Assembly (NCBI RefSeq): GCF_003324565.1
Contig: NZ_QOLA01000025.1
Coordinates: forward strand, 1 to 64,000
Direction: 5' to 3'
Source of the DNA: Streptomyces sp. SDr-06
GTDB taxonomy: Bacteria; Actinomycetota; Actinomycetes; Streptomycetales; Streptomycetaceae
DNA: 64,000 nt
The notes under the pieces are model-generated. The model did not search any database. It was not told where the DNA came from and saw only the letters and a program-made list of their open reading frames with translations. The translations under genes and the position numbers were made by a program. Shown in pieces: positions 50,405 to 60,271 of the stretch (positions are counted from its first letter, which is position 1; every line of letters starts with the position of its first letter).

Positions 50405-50406
50405 GC

Positions 50407-50913
50407 ATGAACGACCAGAACGACGTGCGCGAGAACCTCACCTACGAGAAGTTCGGCGGCGCGATCCGCGAGCTCGCGCAGACCATCGCCGACGACGGCT
50501 ACGAGCCGGACATCGTGGTGTCCATCGCGCGCGGCGGCGTCTTCGTCGCCGGAGGGCTCGCCTACGCCCTCGACTGCAAGAACATCCACCTGGTGAACGT
50601 CGAGTTCTACACGGGCGTGGGCACCACGCTGGAAATGCCGGTCATGCTGGCGCCCGTGCCCAACGCCATCGACTTCTCCGGCAAGAAGGTGCTGATCACG
50701 GACGACGTGGCCGACACCGGCAAGACGCTGAAGCTGGTGCACGACTTCTGCCTCGACCACGTCGCCGAGGTCCGCAGCGCCGTGATCTACGAGAAGTCCC
50801 ACTCCCTCGTGAAGTGCGAGTACGTGTGGAAGCGCACCGACGAGTGGATCAACTTCCCGTGGTCGGTCGAGCCGCCCGTCGTGCGGCGCGAGGGCCAGGT
50901 CCTCGACGCCTGA
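50407..50913 (+). CDS. phosphoribosyltransferase family protein
   Basis: The 168-residue type I PRTase-fold protein has SIARGGVFVAGGLAYAL near the N-terminus and the PRPP-binding loop VLITDDVADTGKTL. It ends with WINFPWSVEPPVV as in xanthine-guanine PRTases. It probably salvages a purine base. It directly follows dcd and is very likely co-transcribed. Confidence 0.88.
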   Translation: MNDQNDVRENLTYEKFGGAIRELAQTIADDGYEPDIVVSIARGGVFVAGGLAYALDCKNIHLVNVEFYTGVGTTLEMPVMLAPVPNAIDFSGKKVLITDDVADTGKTLKLVHDFCLDHVAEVRSAVIYEKSHSLVKCEYVWKRTDEWINFPWSVEPPVVRREGQVLDA

Positions 50914-50933
50914 TCGGCGGCGCGGGAACGGCG

Positions 50934-50969
50934 AAGGGCCCCGCCGGGTCGCGACCCGGCGGGGCCCTT
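50934..50969. terminator. bidirectional hairpin terminator
   Basis: AAGGGCCCCGCCGGGTC (50934-50950) is complementary to GACCCGGCGGGGCCCTT (50953-50969). It separates the convergent phosphoribosyltransferase and Yip1-like genes and can end both transcripts. Confidence 0.9.
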
Positions 50970-50983
50970 GCGCGTGCGTACGG

Positions 50984-51934
50984 CTAGATCGTGCCCAGCT
51001 TGATCAGCGAGAGCAGGGCGATCAGCTGGATCGCGGAGGCGCCCAGCGCCTTCGGCCAGGGCAGGTCGTGGGACTTGCTCACCATCGAGGTGAACAGCGC
51101 ACCCGCCGCCAGCCAGGTCGCCCAGCCGAGGACCTGGACCACGCTGTTGTTCCCGCCCAGGAACAGGGCCAGGAGCAGGCGCGGCGCGTCCGTCAGGGAC
51201 ATGATCAGCATCGAGAGGCCCACCGTCGGCTGCCACGCGCCGTCGCCGCCGAGCTGGCGGGCCAGGGTGTGGGTGACCGCGCCGAGGATCAGCCCGCCGA
51301 GCACGAAGACGACGCCGGTTATGAGGACCACCGGGGCCGCCTTGGACAGCGCGGTGCTGATGACGTCCTCGCGGGCCTTGTCGAAGCCGAAGATCGCCAG
51401 CATCCCGTAGAGGAACGTGACGATCAGCGCCGGGCCCCACACCGGGTAGTCCCGCATCTGCCAGAAGGTCGGGCCCGGCCGCGTCACGATGCCGGACAGG
51501 AGCTCCTTCCAGTGCAGCCGGGGCCCGCTGGGCGGGGCCGTGACCGCGCCCGCCCGGTAGGTCGCGCCGTCGCCGTACGGGTCCTCGCCGACACTGAACG
51601 CCTGGGTGTGGCCCGGGTTGTTCGCGTACGGGTCCTGGGCGGGGGCGTAGCCCTGCGGCTGGCCCTGGCCCTGGTAGTACGGGTCGCCGAAGTACTCCGG
51701 CTCGTCCTGCTGCGGATAGGGCTGCCGGTACTGCGGCTGCCCGCCGTACTGCGGCTGTCCCTGCCCGTAACCCTGCGGTCCCTGCTGTGCGTGCCCCTGC
51801 CCATGCCCGTACTGCGGCTGCTGCCGACTGTCCGGCCATTGCTGTGCCGACGCCTGCTGCTGCCCTTGTCGTTGCGGTTGCCGCGGGCGGCGGTTGTTGT
51901 CCCGGCCGCCGCGTCCGATCCTGAATCCAGCCAC
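50984..51934 (-). CDS. Yip1-family membrane protein with Gln/Tyr/Pro-rich N-terminus
   Basis: The 316-residue protein has a low-complexity first 130 residues dominated by Gln, Gly, Pro and Tyr (repeats such as QPQYG and QGYGQGQ), then a Yip1-like body with LHWKELLSGIVTRPGPTFWQM and five hydrophobic helices. The N-terminus is probably disordered and cytoplasmic. GTG at 51934 fits; ATG at 51967 is possible. Role unknown. It is convergent with the PRTase gene. Confidence 0.8.
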   Translation of the reverse strand: MAGFRIGRGGRDNNRRPRQPQRQGQQQASAQQWPDSRQQPQYGHGQGHAQQGPQGYGQGQPQYGGQPQYRQPYPQQDEPEYFGDPYYQGQGQPQGYAPAQDPYANNPGHTQAFSVGEDPYGDGATYRAGAVTAPPSGPRLHWKELLSGIVTRPGPTFWQMRDYPVWGPALIVTFLYGMLAIFGFDKAREDVISTALSKAAPVVLITGVVFVLGGLILGAVTHTLARQLGGDGAWQPTVGLSMLIMSLTDAPRLLLALFLGGNNSVVQVLGWATWLAAGALFTSMVSKSHDLPWPKALGASAIQLIALLSLIKLGTI

Positions 51935-52081
51935 GAATCGAACGTACCTGTTCCGCCGGTACGCCAACCGGGGGCGGCCGGAACCGGGCGCCTTTGCGGC
52001 TGAGCTGTGACATCCCCTAGGGGATCCCGGAGCCGTCGCCTCCGCGACTGCCCTTCGGCGGGCCGGCCGCCCTGGCGCAAC

Positions 52082-52125
52082 GGAAAGCGGCCGGTTCCGC
52101 CCTCGGGCAGAACCGGCCGCTTTCC
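52082..52125 (-). terminator. hairpin terminator after the EtfD-like gene
   Basis: GGAAAGCGGCCGGTTC (52082-52097) pairs with GAACCGGCCGCTTTCC (52110-52125). It lies 20 bases after the stop of the iron-sulfur oxidoreductase on the minus strand. Confidence 0.85.
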
Positions 52126-52144
52126 GTGCGCGGGAGAACCGGCG

Positions 52145-54436
52145 TTACTTCACCGGCTCCGGCTCCGGCTCGTTCTCCGCCTCGGCGGTGCCGGCCGGGT
52201 CCACCGGGGTCTTCACCGAGTCGAGGAGCAGCTGCGCCACATCCACGACCTGGAGGTTCTCCTTGGGCTTGACGCCCGTGGCGGAGCCACTTTCGGATGC
52301 AGCCTTCTTGCCGTTGACGGAGTCCGTCAGCATGACGAGGCAGAACGGGCAGGCCGTCGAGACGATGTCCGGGTTGAGGGACAGGGCCTCGTCGACGCGC
52401 TCGTTGTTGATGCGCTTGCCGATCCGCTCCTCCATCCACATGCGCGCACCACCGGCGCCGCAGCAGAAGCCGCGCTCCTTGTGGCGGTGCATCTCCTGCT
52501 GGCGCAGGCCCGGGACGGCCGACATGATCTCGCGCGGGGGCGTGTAGACCTTGTTGTGACGGCCCAGGTAGCACGGGTCGTGATACGTGATCAGGCCGTC
52601 GACCGGGGTGACCGGGACCAGCTTGCCCTCGTCGATGAGGTGCTGGAGCAGCTGCGTGTGGTGGATGACCTCGAACTCGCCGCCCAGCTGCGGGTACTCG
52701 TTCGCGATCGTGTTGAAGCAGTGCGGGCAGGTCGCGACGATCTTCTTCGCGGACTTCGGCTTCTTCGTCGCCGGGTCCTCGTCATCCTCGCCGTACGCCA
52801 TGTTCAGCATGGCCACGTTCTCCTGGCCGAGCTGCTGGAACAGCGGCTCGTTGCCCAGGCGGCGGGCGGAGTCACCGGTGCACTTCTCGTCGCCGCCCAT
52901 GATCGCGAACTTGACGCCCGCCATGTGCAGCAGTTCCGCGAAGGCCTTGGTGGTCTTCTTCGCCCGGTCCTCCAGGGCGCCCGCGCAGCCGACCCAGTAC
53001 AGGTAGTCGACCTCGGTGAGGTCCTCGATGTCCTGGCCGACGATCGGGACCTCGAAGTCGACCTCCTTGGTCCACTCGACGCGCTGCTTCTTGGCGAGAC
53101 CCCAGGGGTTGCCCTTCTTCTCCAGGTTCTTGAGCATCGTGCCCGCCTCGGACGGGAACGCGGACTCGATCATCACCTGGTAGCGGCGCATGTCGACGAT
53201 GTGGTCGATGTGCTCGATGTCGACCGGGCACTGCTCGACACAGGCGCCGCACGTGGTGCAGGACCACAGGACGTCGGGGTCGATGACGCCGTTCTCTTCG
53301 AGGGTGCCGATCAGGGGGCGCTCGGCCTCCGCGAGGGCGGCCGCCGGGACGTTCGCCAGCTGCTCCTCGGTCGCCTTCTCGTTGCCCTCCATGTCCTTGC
53401 CGCCGCCCGCGAGCAGGTACGGGGCCTTGGCGTGCGCGTGGTCGCGCAGGGACATGATCAGGAGCTTGGGGGAGAGCGGCTTGCCCGTGTTCCAGGCGGG
53501 GCACTGCGACTGGCAGCGCCCGCACTCGGTGCAGGTGGAGAAGTCGAGGATGCCCTTCCAGGAGAAGTGCTCGATCTGCGAGACGCCGTAGACGTCGTCC
53601 TCGCCCGGGTCCTCGAAGTCGACCGGCTTGCCGCCCGACGCCATCGGCTGGAGCGCGCCGAGGGCGACACTGCCGTCCGCCTCGCGCTTGAAGAAGATGT
53701 TCGGGAAGGCCAGGAAGCGGTGCCAGGCCACGCCCATGTCGGTCTTGAGCGCGACGGTGATCATCCAGATGAAGGACGTCGCGATCTTCAGGCCCGCGAA
53801 GAAGTACGTGAGGTTCTGCAGCGTGGACAGGTCCATGCCGCGGAACCAGGCGACGACCGGGTACGAGATGAAGAACGAGGCCTCGTAGCCGTCCACGTGG
53901 TGCTGGGCGCCCTCCAGGGCGTGCAGCGTGAAGATGCAGATGCCGACGATGAGGATGACGGCTTCGACGAAGTACGCCTGGCCCGTGTTGGAGCCCGAGA
54001 ACCTGGACTTGCGGTCCGGGCGGCCCGGCCGGTTCAGCTGCCGGATGACGATGAGCGTCAGGATGCCGAGCGTGGTCATCGTGCCGAGGAACTCGACGAA
54101 GACGTTGTACGGCGCCCAGTCGCCGATGACCGGCAGGATCCAGTCGGCCTTGAAGAGCTGGCCGATGGCGTTGACGATCGTCAGGAGCAGCGAGAAGAAG
54201 CCCACGGCCACGAACCAGTGCGCGACGCCGACGATGCCCCACTTGTTCATGCGGGTGTGGCCGAGGAACTCCTTCACCACGGTGACCGCACGCCGGTAGG
54301 GATCGGCCGTGCGGGTGCCGGCGGGCACGGGCTGGCCGAGCCGCACGAAGCGGTAGATCTGCACGAGGGCACGGCCGAACAGCGCTACGCCGACCGCGAT
54401 TAGGACCAGCGACACGATGATCGCGGCGAGTTGCAT
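52145..54436 (-). CDS. membrane-anchored Fe-S oxidoreductase, EtfD-like (ETF dehydrogenase partner)
   Basis: The 763-residue protein has an N-terminal membrane part of about five helices (nitrate-reductase-gamma-like), two ferredoxin-type [4Fe-4S] motifs (CTECGRCQSQCP and CTTCGACVEQCP), then two CCG-type cysteine-rich domains as in heterodisulfide reductase subunit B (FCCGAGGARMW near the end). This layout matches the actinobacterial protein (M. tuberculosis Rv0338c) named EtfD, which takes electrons from electron-transfer flavoprotein during fatty acid oxidation and passes them to the membrane. ATG at 54436 has AGGAG upstream. A TTACT/AGTAA inverted repeat lies about 54 bases upstream. No etfAB is nearby. 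Confidence 0.88.
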   Translation of the reverse strand: MQLAAIIVSLVLIAVGVALFGRALVQIYRFVRLGQPVPAGTRTADPYRRAVTVVKEFLGHTRMNKWGIVGVAHWFVAVGFFSLLLTIVNAIGQLFKADWILPVIGDWAPYNVFVEFLGTMTTLGILTLIVIRQLNRPGRPDRKSRFSGSNTGQAYFVEAVILIVGICIFTLHALEGAQHHVDGYEASFFISYPVVAWFRGMDLSTLQNLTYFFAGLKIATSFIWMITVALKTDMGVAWHRFLAFPNIFFKREADGSVALGALQPMASGGKPVDFEDPGEDDVYGVSQIEHFSWKGILDFSTCTECGRCQSQCPAWNTGKPLSPKLLIMSLRDHAHAKAPYLLAGGGKDMEGNEKATEEQLANVPAAALAEAERPLIGTLEENGVIDPDVLWSCTTCGACVEQCPVDIEHIDHIVDMRRYQVMIESAFPSEAGTMLKNLEKKGNPWGLAKKQRVEWTKEVDFEVPIVGQDIEDLTEVDYLYWVGCAGALEDRAKKTTKAFAELLHMAGVKFAIMGGDEKCTGDSARRLGNEPLFQQLGQENVAMLNMAYGEDDEDPATKKPKSAKKIVATCPHCFNTIANEYPQLGGEFEVIHHTQLLQHLIDEGKLVPVTPVDGLITYHDPCYLGRHNKVYTPPREIMSAVPGLRQQEMHRHKERGFCCGAGGARMWMEERIGKRINNERVDEALSLNPDIVSTACPFCLVMLTDSVNGKKAASESGSATGVKPKENLQVVDVAQLLLDSVKTPVDPAGTAEAENEPEPEPVK

Positions 54437-54489
54437 GAGGGGGCTCCTCGGGCCTGCGAGGTGGGGTACGGGGGACGGGCTCGAACGGA

Positions 54490-54503
54490 TTACTAAGCAG
54501 TAA
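54490..54503 (-). promoter_or_regulatory. inverted-repeat operator candidate upstream of the EtfD-like gene
   Basis: TTACT (54490-54494) and AGTAA (54499-54503) form a perfect palindrome around AAGC. The size and AT-rich arms suit a TetR-type repressor of fatty-acid genes, but the regulator is not identified here. Confidence 0.5.
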
Positions 54504-54627
54504 CTTACCCAGTCCACCTGAGCGTACCCACTTCTACCGCCGCACTGTAGCCGCGCAGGCGGTGATCTGTGTCGCTCAGCGTGCCCTTGGTCGGCGCCGG
54601 ATATCCATCGTGTTATTCACCACATAT

Positions 54628-54657
54628 GCGGACATAACAAACTAACTTGTTGTCCGC
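54628..54657 (+). promoter_or_regulatory. nested inverted repeat upstream of the epimerase gene
   Basis: GCGGACA (54628-54634) pairs with TGTCCGC (54651-54657); inside, ACAA (54637-54640) pairs with TTGT (54647-54650) across ACTAAC. It ends 17 bases before the ATG at 54675. It may be an operator or a 5' leader hairpin. Confidence 0.5.
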
Positions 54658-54674
54658 CACGACGATCGAACCGA

Positions 54675-55538
54675 ATGGGCGTCCCCATGACAGCTCCCGC
54701 CACGTACCTCGTCACCGGTGGTGCCGGATTCATCGGCTCGCACCTCGCCGATGCGCTGCTCGGCCAGGGCCACACCGTGCTCGTGCTCGACGACCTGTCC
54801 ACCGGAGCCCGCGCCAACCTCGCCGCCGCCTGGTCCGATCCGAGGCTGCGCTTCGTGCGCGGCTCGGTCCTCGACGAGCGCCTGGCCGACGAACTCACCG
54901 CCCGCTGCGACACCGTGGTCCACCTCGCGCCGGTGACGGGAGCCATCGGCGCCGCCGCCCTGAGACACGGCCGCCGGCTCCTCATCGCGGCGGCCGACGG
55001 CCGGGGCGAGGCGGACGCGGGCGCCACCGTCGTACGCCACGGCGACACCGTCGGTCCGCGCCAGTCGCCCGGGCACGCCACCCTCCTGACCCGGCTCGTG
55101 CGCCGGGCGGTCGCGGGCGAGCCGCTGGTGGTGCACGGCGACGCCGCCCGCACCTGCCGCTTCCTCGACGTCGCGGACGCCGTCGAGGCGCTGCTCGCCC
55201 TGCTCGGCCACCCCGGCGCCCCGGGCGCGGAGTTCGACATCGCGGGCGGCGAGGAGATCACCGTGATGGCGCTGGCCGAGCGCACGCTGGCCCGCGCCGG
55301 CGGCGCCTCGCCCATCCGCCACTTCCCCTACGTCGTCGACCGCGTGCCGTACGGGGGGAAGGCGGCGGCCCGGCCGCTCGACGCGACGCGGCTGCGCGAA
55401 CTGACCGGCTGGCGGCCCGCCCGCGGCATCGACGACATCCTGGACGCGGCGATCGGGCGGGCCCGCGGCGCCGCCCCCGTCGTGCTGCCCGGACTCCGAG
55501 CGCCCGCCGCGTCGTCGGCCGGGCAGCACCACGGCTGA
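54675..55538 (+). CDS. shortened NDP-sugar epimerase/dehydratase-like (extended SDR) protein
   Basis: The 287-residue protein has the Rossmann start YLVTGGAGFIGSHLADALLGQG and LVLDDLSTGARANL, as in UDP-glucose 4-epimerases, and a C-terminal half with VVHGDAARTCRFLDVADAVEAL and LRELTGWRPARG. Between about residues 85 and 125 the usual segment with the catalytic Ser and YxxxK is missing; the chain goes from VVHLAP to a short Ala/Asp/Gly-rich stretch and GDTVGPRQSPGH. Catalysis of the normal kind is therefore doubtful. ATG at 54675 or 54687 may be the start. It leads a three-gene set with a WecA-type transferase and an FkbM methyltransferase. Confidence 0.75.
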   Translation: MGVPMTAPATYLVTGGAGFIGSHLADALLGQGHTVLVLDDLSTGARANLAAAWSDPRLRFVRGSVLDERLADELTARCDTVVHLAPVTGAIGAAALRHGRRLLIAAADGRGEADAGATVVRHGDTVGPRQSPGHATLLTRLVRRAVAGEPLVVHGDAARTCRFLDVADAVEALLALLGHPGAPGAEFDIAGGEEITVMALAERTLARAGGASPIRHFPYVVDRVPYGGKAAARPLDATRLRELTGWRPARGIDDILDAAIGRARGAAPVVLPGLRAPAASSAGQHHG

Positions 55539-55551
55539 GGGGGCGGCCGAC

Positions 55552-56595
55552 ATGCTGCACGGGCTCGCGGCCGCCACGGCGGCCCTCGTACTGACCGCCC
55601 TGCTCGCCGCCCTGGTCCGCACCCTGATGCTGCGGTTCGGCCGGGCCCGCAGGGGCGACACCACCCCGCACCTGGGCGGCATCGCGGTCGCGCTCGCCAC
55701 GCTGGGCGTGGCCTGCGCGGGACCGCTGCTCGGCGTCGCCGAACTCGGCCCGGGTGTCGCGCCGCTGCTGGCCGCGGCCGGCGCGGTCGCACTGCTCGGC
55801 CTGATCGGCGACCTGCGGCCGCTGGGCGTACGGGTGCGGCTCGTGGCGGAGGCGGCCGCCGCGACCGCGGTGGTCGCGCTGGCCGGGCTGTCGCCGGGCG
55901 CGGGCGCGCTCGCGGTGCTGTGGATCGTGTTCGTCACCAACGCCTTCCAGCTCCTGGACAACTCCGACGGCGCGATGGGCGCGGTCGCCGCCGTCACCGC
56001 GCTCGGCCTCGCGGTGTGCGCCATCGCCGAGGGGCGCCCCGGACACGGGCTCCTCCTGAGCGTGCTCGCCGCCGCCCTCACCGGGTTCCTGCTGCACAAC
56101 TGGCACCCGGCCCGCATCCACCTCGGCGACTGCGGCGCGCTCTTCACCGGATTCCTGCTCGCCGCGTCCGCCGTGACCGTGCACGCCGGGGAGCCCGGTG
56201 AGCGGACCACCGCCGAGCTCTTCATGCTCACCCTGGTCGTCCTCACCGACACCCTGCTCGTGCTCGTCTCACGGCGCCGCGCGGGCCGCCCGCTGACGCG
56301 CGGCGGCGGCGACCACATCGCGCACCGGCTGCGGGGGCTCGGCCTCACCATCCAGGGTTCGGCCGTCGTCCTCGGTGTCGTGTCGCTGGCCGGCACCCTC
56401 ATCGGGCTCCAGGTCCACGACGGGCGCGTCGCCCCGGTCGCGGTGCTGCCGCTGGCCCTCGTCGTACCGGTCGCGGTCGTGCTGCTCCTGCGGGTGCCGG
56501 TGTACGGGCCCGCCGCGCGCCGCCGCACCCCGCACGCCCGCACCCCGCAGGAGAGCGCCACCGCCTCCGTCGACCTCGCGGGGGGCCGGGGATGA
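55552..56595 (+). CDS. MraY/WecA-type undecaprenyl-phosphate glycosylphosphotransferase
   Basis: The 347-residue membrane protein has about ten helices and the family motifs NAFQLLDNSDG (Mg-binding loop), HLGDCGALFTGF, and a histidine loop GGDHIAHRLRGLG. It would transfer a sugar-1-phosphate from a nucleotide to a polyprenyl phosphate at the start of a cell-envelope glycan. The gene lies 13 bases after the epimerase-like gene, and its stop overlaps the FkbM gene. Confidence 0.85.
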   Translation: MLHGLAAATAALVLTALLAALVRTLMLRFGRARRGDTTPHLGGIAVALATLGVACAGPLLGVAELGPGVAPLLAAAGAVALLGLIGDLRPLGVRVRLVAEAAAATAVVALAGLSPGAGALAVLWIVFVTNAFQLLDNSDGAMGAVAAVTALGLAVCAIAEGRPGHGLLLSVLAAALTGFLLHNWHPARIHLGDCGALFTGFLLAASAVTVHAGEPGERTTAELFMLTLVVLTDTLLVLVSRRRAGRPLTRGGGDHIAHRLRGLGLTIQGSAVVLGVVSLAGTLIGLQVHDGRVAPVAVLPLALVVPVAVVLLLRVPVYGPAARRRTPHARTPQESATASVDLAGGRG

Positions 56596-57404
56596 ACCCC
56601 TTTCCCACAGGGAGCGGCAGCCACGTGATCACCACCCTCCTGCGCCGGCTGCGCCGCGCGGTGCGCCGCCTCGGTGTCGACGTGGTGCGCCACCGCCCCG
56701 GCGGCCACGAACTGGTCAGGCTGCTCGCCCGGTACGAGATCGACCTCGTCCTCGACGTCGGGGCGCACCGCGGCGACTTCGGCACCCTGCTGCGCGAGGC
56801 GGGCTACCGGGGCCGCATCGTCTCCTTCGAGCCCTTGCGCGAGCCCCGCGCCGAACTGCGCCACCGCGCCGCGCTCGACGACACCTGGAGCGTGCTGCCG
56901 TACGCGCTCGGCGACCGCACCGGCACCGCGCCCCTCAACATCTCCGGCAACGCGGGCCCCGCCAGCTCCTTCCTGCCGATGCTGCCCCGCCACCGCGCGG
57001 CGGCCCCGCGCACCGCGTACACCGGCGACGTCATCGTGGAGACCCGGCGCCTGGACGAGGTGTGGGAACAGGTCACCGCCCCCGGCGAGCGGGTCTTCCT
57101 CGCGCTGGACGTCCAGGGGTACGAGGCCCAAGTCCTGGACGGGGCGGGGGAGTTGGCGGACGAGATCTGCGGGGTGCGGATCGGGGCGCCGCTGGTGCCG
57201 CTCTTCGAGGGCGGGCGGCTCTTCGACGAGCTGCTCGCGCTGGCCCGGGAGCGGTTGGGGCTGACCCTGATGTCGCTGGAGCCGGGGTTCACCGATCCGC
57301 GTGAGGGGCGGATGCTTCAGTGTGCGCTGGTGCTGTTGCGCGAGGATGCCGCGGAGCCCCTGGGGGCCTCGGAGCTGGTTCCGGCTCAGGCCGCGCCTGC
57401 GTAG
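56592..57404 (+). CDS. FkbM-family methyltransferase
   Basis: The 270-residue protein has DLVLDVGAHRGDFGTLLREAG (SAM loop), IVSFEPLREPRAEL, and LALDVQGYEAQVL, as in FkbM methyltransferases that methylate sugar or polyketide hydroxyls. The ATG at 56592 overlaps the previous stop. It probably decorates the glycan begun by the upstream transferase. After the stop a dispersed repeat separates it from the dnaK promoter. Confidence 0.88.
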   Translation: MNPFPTGSGSHVITTLLRRLRRAVRRLGVDVVRHRPGGHELVRLLARYEIDLVLDVGAHRGDFGTLLREAGYRGRIVSFEPLREPRAELRHRAALDDTWSVLPYALGDRTGTAPLNISGNAGPASSFLPMLPRHRAAAPRTAYTGDVIVETRRLDEVWEQVTAPGERVFLALDVQGYEAQVLDGAGELADEICGVRIGAPLVPLFEGGRLFDELLALARERLGLTLMSLEPGFTDPREGRMLQCALVLLREDAAEPLGASELVPAQAAPA

Positions 57405-57436
57405 CGAATCGCGCGATGCGGGGTCGTGAGGGGGCC

Positions 57437-57611
57437 CCGCGCCCCTCAAACCCCCTTCGATCTGCGGACCGTGCCCGCTTCTCGCGCAGTTCCCCGCGCC
57501 CCTTGGCGGCATCGTGCTGGCCCGCATGGGCAACTTCAGCCCGTCCGGCGTTTGAGGACGAGCGCCCTTGAGGCGCGATACGGGGTCTGGGGCGGAGCCC
57601 CAGCGGGGTGG
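57437..57611 (+). repeat. dispersed intergenic repeat before the dnaK promoter
   Basis: A partial core (CCCCGCGCCCCT at 57437-57448) is followed by a full copy at 57484-57503 and the hairpin block with GCCCGTCCGGCG, GAGCGCCCTTGAGGCGCG and CTGGGGCGGAGCCCCAG to 57603. It ends about 20 bases before the first HspR site. Confidence 0.88.
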
Positions 57612-57631
57612 GGGCTAAGGGGCGTATAAAA

Positions 57632-57652
57632 GTTGAGCCTGGGGGGCTCAGC
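57632..57652. promoter_or_regulatory. HAIR-like HspR site (imperfect)
   Basis: GTTGAGC-N7-GCTCAGC has the spacing of the HAIR consensus CTTGAGT-N7-ACTCAAG and matches most arm bases. It lies upstream of the -35 region of dnaK. Several HAIR copies upstream of dnaK are known in Streptomyces. Confidence 0.65.
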
Positions 57653-57656
57653 TCTG

Positions 57657-57685
57657 TTGACCGGGTGGGGTGGATGATGCATCCT
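57657..57685 (+). promoter_or_regulatory. dnaK promoter candidate
   Basis: TTGACC (57657-57662) and CATCCT (57680-57685) are 17 bases apart, an acceptable -35/-10 pair. The -10 touches the perfect HAIR site, consistent with repression by HspR. Confidence 0.55.
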
Positions 57686-57704
57686 TGAGTCAGTTCCACT
57701 CAAG
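57684..57704. promoter_or_regulatory. perfect HAIR operator for HspR
   Basis: CTTGAGT (57684-57690), N7, ACTCAAG (57698-57704) is the exact HAIR consensus bound by HspR together with DnaK. It lies 22 bases before the dnaK ATG. Confidence 0.95.
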
Positions 57705-57725
57705 TAGTCAGTTGGAGGAATCGAA

Positions 57726-59590
<1,865 letters not shown>

Positions 59591-59591
<1 letters not shown>

Positions 59592-60226
59592 TGACGGAGG
59601 AGACCCCGGGCTTCGAGGAGAAGCCCGACGTCCCCTCCGGCGCTCAGGAAGACGCCGAGCCGAAGGCCGCCGACTCCTCCGAGGAGGGGAAGGCGGCCCC
59701 GGCCGGGGACGCAGCCAAGGACATCGCTCTGCAGGCTCAGCTGGACCAGGCCCAGACGGCGCTCACCGAGCGCACCACGGACCTCCAGCGCCTCCAGGCC
59801 GAGTACCAGAACTACCGCCGCCGCGTGGAGCGGGACCGCGTCACGGTCAAGGAGATCGCCGTCGCCGGCCTCCTGACCGAGCTGCTGCCCGTGCTCGACG
59901 ACATCGGCCGGGCCCGGGAACACGGCGAGCTGACCGGCGGCTTCAAGTCGGTGGCCGAGTCCCTGGAGACGGTCGCCGCGAAGATGGGCCTGCAGCAGTT
60001 CGGCAAGGAGGGCGAGCCCTTCGACCCGACGGTCCACGAGGCCCTGATGCACAGCTACGCGCCGGACGTCACCGAGACGACCTGTGTAGCGATCCTGCAG
60101 CCGGGTTACAAGATCGGCGAGCGTACGATCCGCCCCGCGCGGGTCGCGGTGGCCGAGCCCCAGCCGGGCGCGGCCAAGGAAGAGAAGTCGAGCGACGAGG
60201 AGAGCGGTGGCCCCGACAAGGGCTGA
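59591..60226 (+). CDS. grpE: nucleotide exchange factor GrpE
   Basis: The 211-residue protein has an acidic disordered N-terminus (about 45 residues), a long coiled coil (LQRLQAEYQNYRRRVERDR) and the C-terminal beta domain with FDPTVHEALMHSY and VLQPGYKIGERTIRPARV-like sequence. It exchanges ADP on DnaK. Its ATG overlaps the dnaK stop. Confidence 0.97.
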
Positions 60227-60271
60227 CGCAGCGGTCATTGAAGAAGTGATCGTCCGGAAGGAGGGACGTCG

